From the NCBI GenBank assembly GCA_019417975.1, contig DYCT01000005.1:8717-15719 (forward strand): a stretch of DNA of 7,003 bases, given 5' to 3'. Origin of the DNA: Bacteroides sp. (GTDB taxonomy: Bacteria; Bacteroidota; Bacteroidia; Bacteroidales; Bacteroidaceae). Below the pieces are notes generated by a model. That model made no database searches and was not told where the DNA came from. It saw only the letters and a list, made by a program, of their open reading frames with translations. Within the stretch, counting starts at the first letter, position 1, and every line of letters starts with the position of its first letter. The position numbers and the translations under genes were made by a program. Of this stretch, positions 6,679-7,003 are shown piece by piece.

Positions 6679-7003
6679 TGAATTTGCGTGTTAATTGGTG
6701 AATCCATCCGGTAACGATAAGTACTAAGATGGTGCTTATGACAGTTGCGATGACAATAGGCCAAAACTCGGCTGCTATGATGTCGAAATAAAGCATGAGA
6801 GCTACACCCGGTGGAATAAAGAAAAATCCTAAGTTGGCAACCAGAAAGTCGCTCATCCCTTGTACCCATTGCAACTTAATCCATCCCAAGTGTAGGAACA
6901 AAGTAAGTAATAACATGCCGATAATGCTCGAAGGCAATTTAATGCCGGTCAGGTAGATAACCAGTTCGCCCAAGGCAAGACAGCCAAAAAGAATTGCACA
7001 TTG
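6659..7003 (-). CDS. lrgA: LrgA/CidA family membrane protein, 5' end outside window
   Basis: The small holin-like partner of LrgB. At least 114 C-terminal residues are visible and the frame is still open at the window edge (it reads QCAILFGCLALGELVIYLTG inward), so the true start lies beyond 7003. A TTG at 6973 is in frame but would remove part of the first helix, so it is not the start. Four hydrophobic segments are visible: the N-terminal helix, IIGMLLLTLFLHLGW, the FLVANLGFFFIPPGVALMLY region and IVIATVISTILVLIVTGWI. The LPSSIIGMLLL and FFFIPPGVALM stretches are typical of LrgA/CidA. The chain ends in a basic tail (TRKFNGLLKK), as family members do. The TGA stop (6661-6659) overlaps the lrgB start in another frame, so the two form an operon. 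The promoter is outside the window. Confidence 0.92.
   Translation of the reverse strand, partial: QCAILFGCLALGELVIYLTGIKLPSSIIGMLLLTLFLHLGWIKLQWVQGMSDFLVANLGFFFIPPGVALMLYFDIIAAEFWPIVIATVISTILVLIVTGWIHQLTRKFNGLLKK

Noticed and set aside
6971..6973. TTG as the start codon of lrgA
   Set aside because: The frame continues upstream to the window edge with hydrophobic, family-like residues, so the gene is truncated by the window and does not start here.

Overview
The window looks like ordinary chromosome of a gut Bacteroides or a close relative (order Bacteroidales). Three things suggest this: the family-level match of the core genes, promoter -7 boxes of the Bacteroides form TAnnTTTG with no convincing E. 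coli-type promoters, and weak A-rich leaders instead of strong Shine-Dalgarno sites. No mobile element, CRISPR array, tRNA or rRNA is visible. Species is not assignable from the sequence alone.

Layout, left to right. (1) 1-53 is a short upstream region with a perfect inverted repeat and a possible minus-strand promoter box. (2) 54-2696 (+) encodes a large secreted multidomain protein: signal peptide, lectin-like jelly-roll region, two copies of an Ig-like plus lamin-tail unit, and a C-terminal FlgD/gliding-associated-like domain. (3) 2701-3999 (-) is murF, converging on that gene with only 4 bp between the stop codons. (4) 4000-4237 is the divergent control region, with an exact -7 box on each strand. 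(5) 4238-5866 (+) is a probable two-gene operon, folP (dihydropteroate synthase) then cdaA (membrane diadenylate cyclase), closed by a strong intrinsic terminator at 5901-5941. (6) 5983-7003 (-) is an lrgA-lrgB pair with overlapping reading frames; lrgA runs off the right edge.

Functionally, the middle of the window is housekeeping: the last cytoplasmic step of peptidoglycan precursor synthesis (MurF), folate synthesis (FolP) and the second messenger c-di-AMP (CdaA). In other bacteria c-di-AMP is tied to turgor and cell-wall balance, and LrgAB proteins are linked to autolysis or pyruvate transport, so an envelope/turgor theme is possible. That theme is inference from adjacency. I see no clear undescribed system. 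The most interesting items are the domain architecture of the secreted protein, the folP-cdaA pairing without a visible cdaR or glmM, and the tightly convergent or divergent transcription boundaries.
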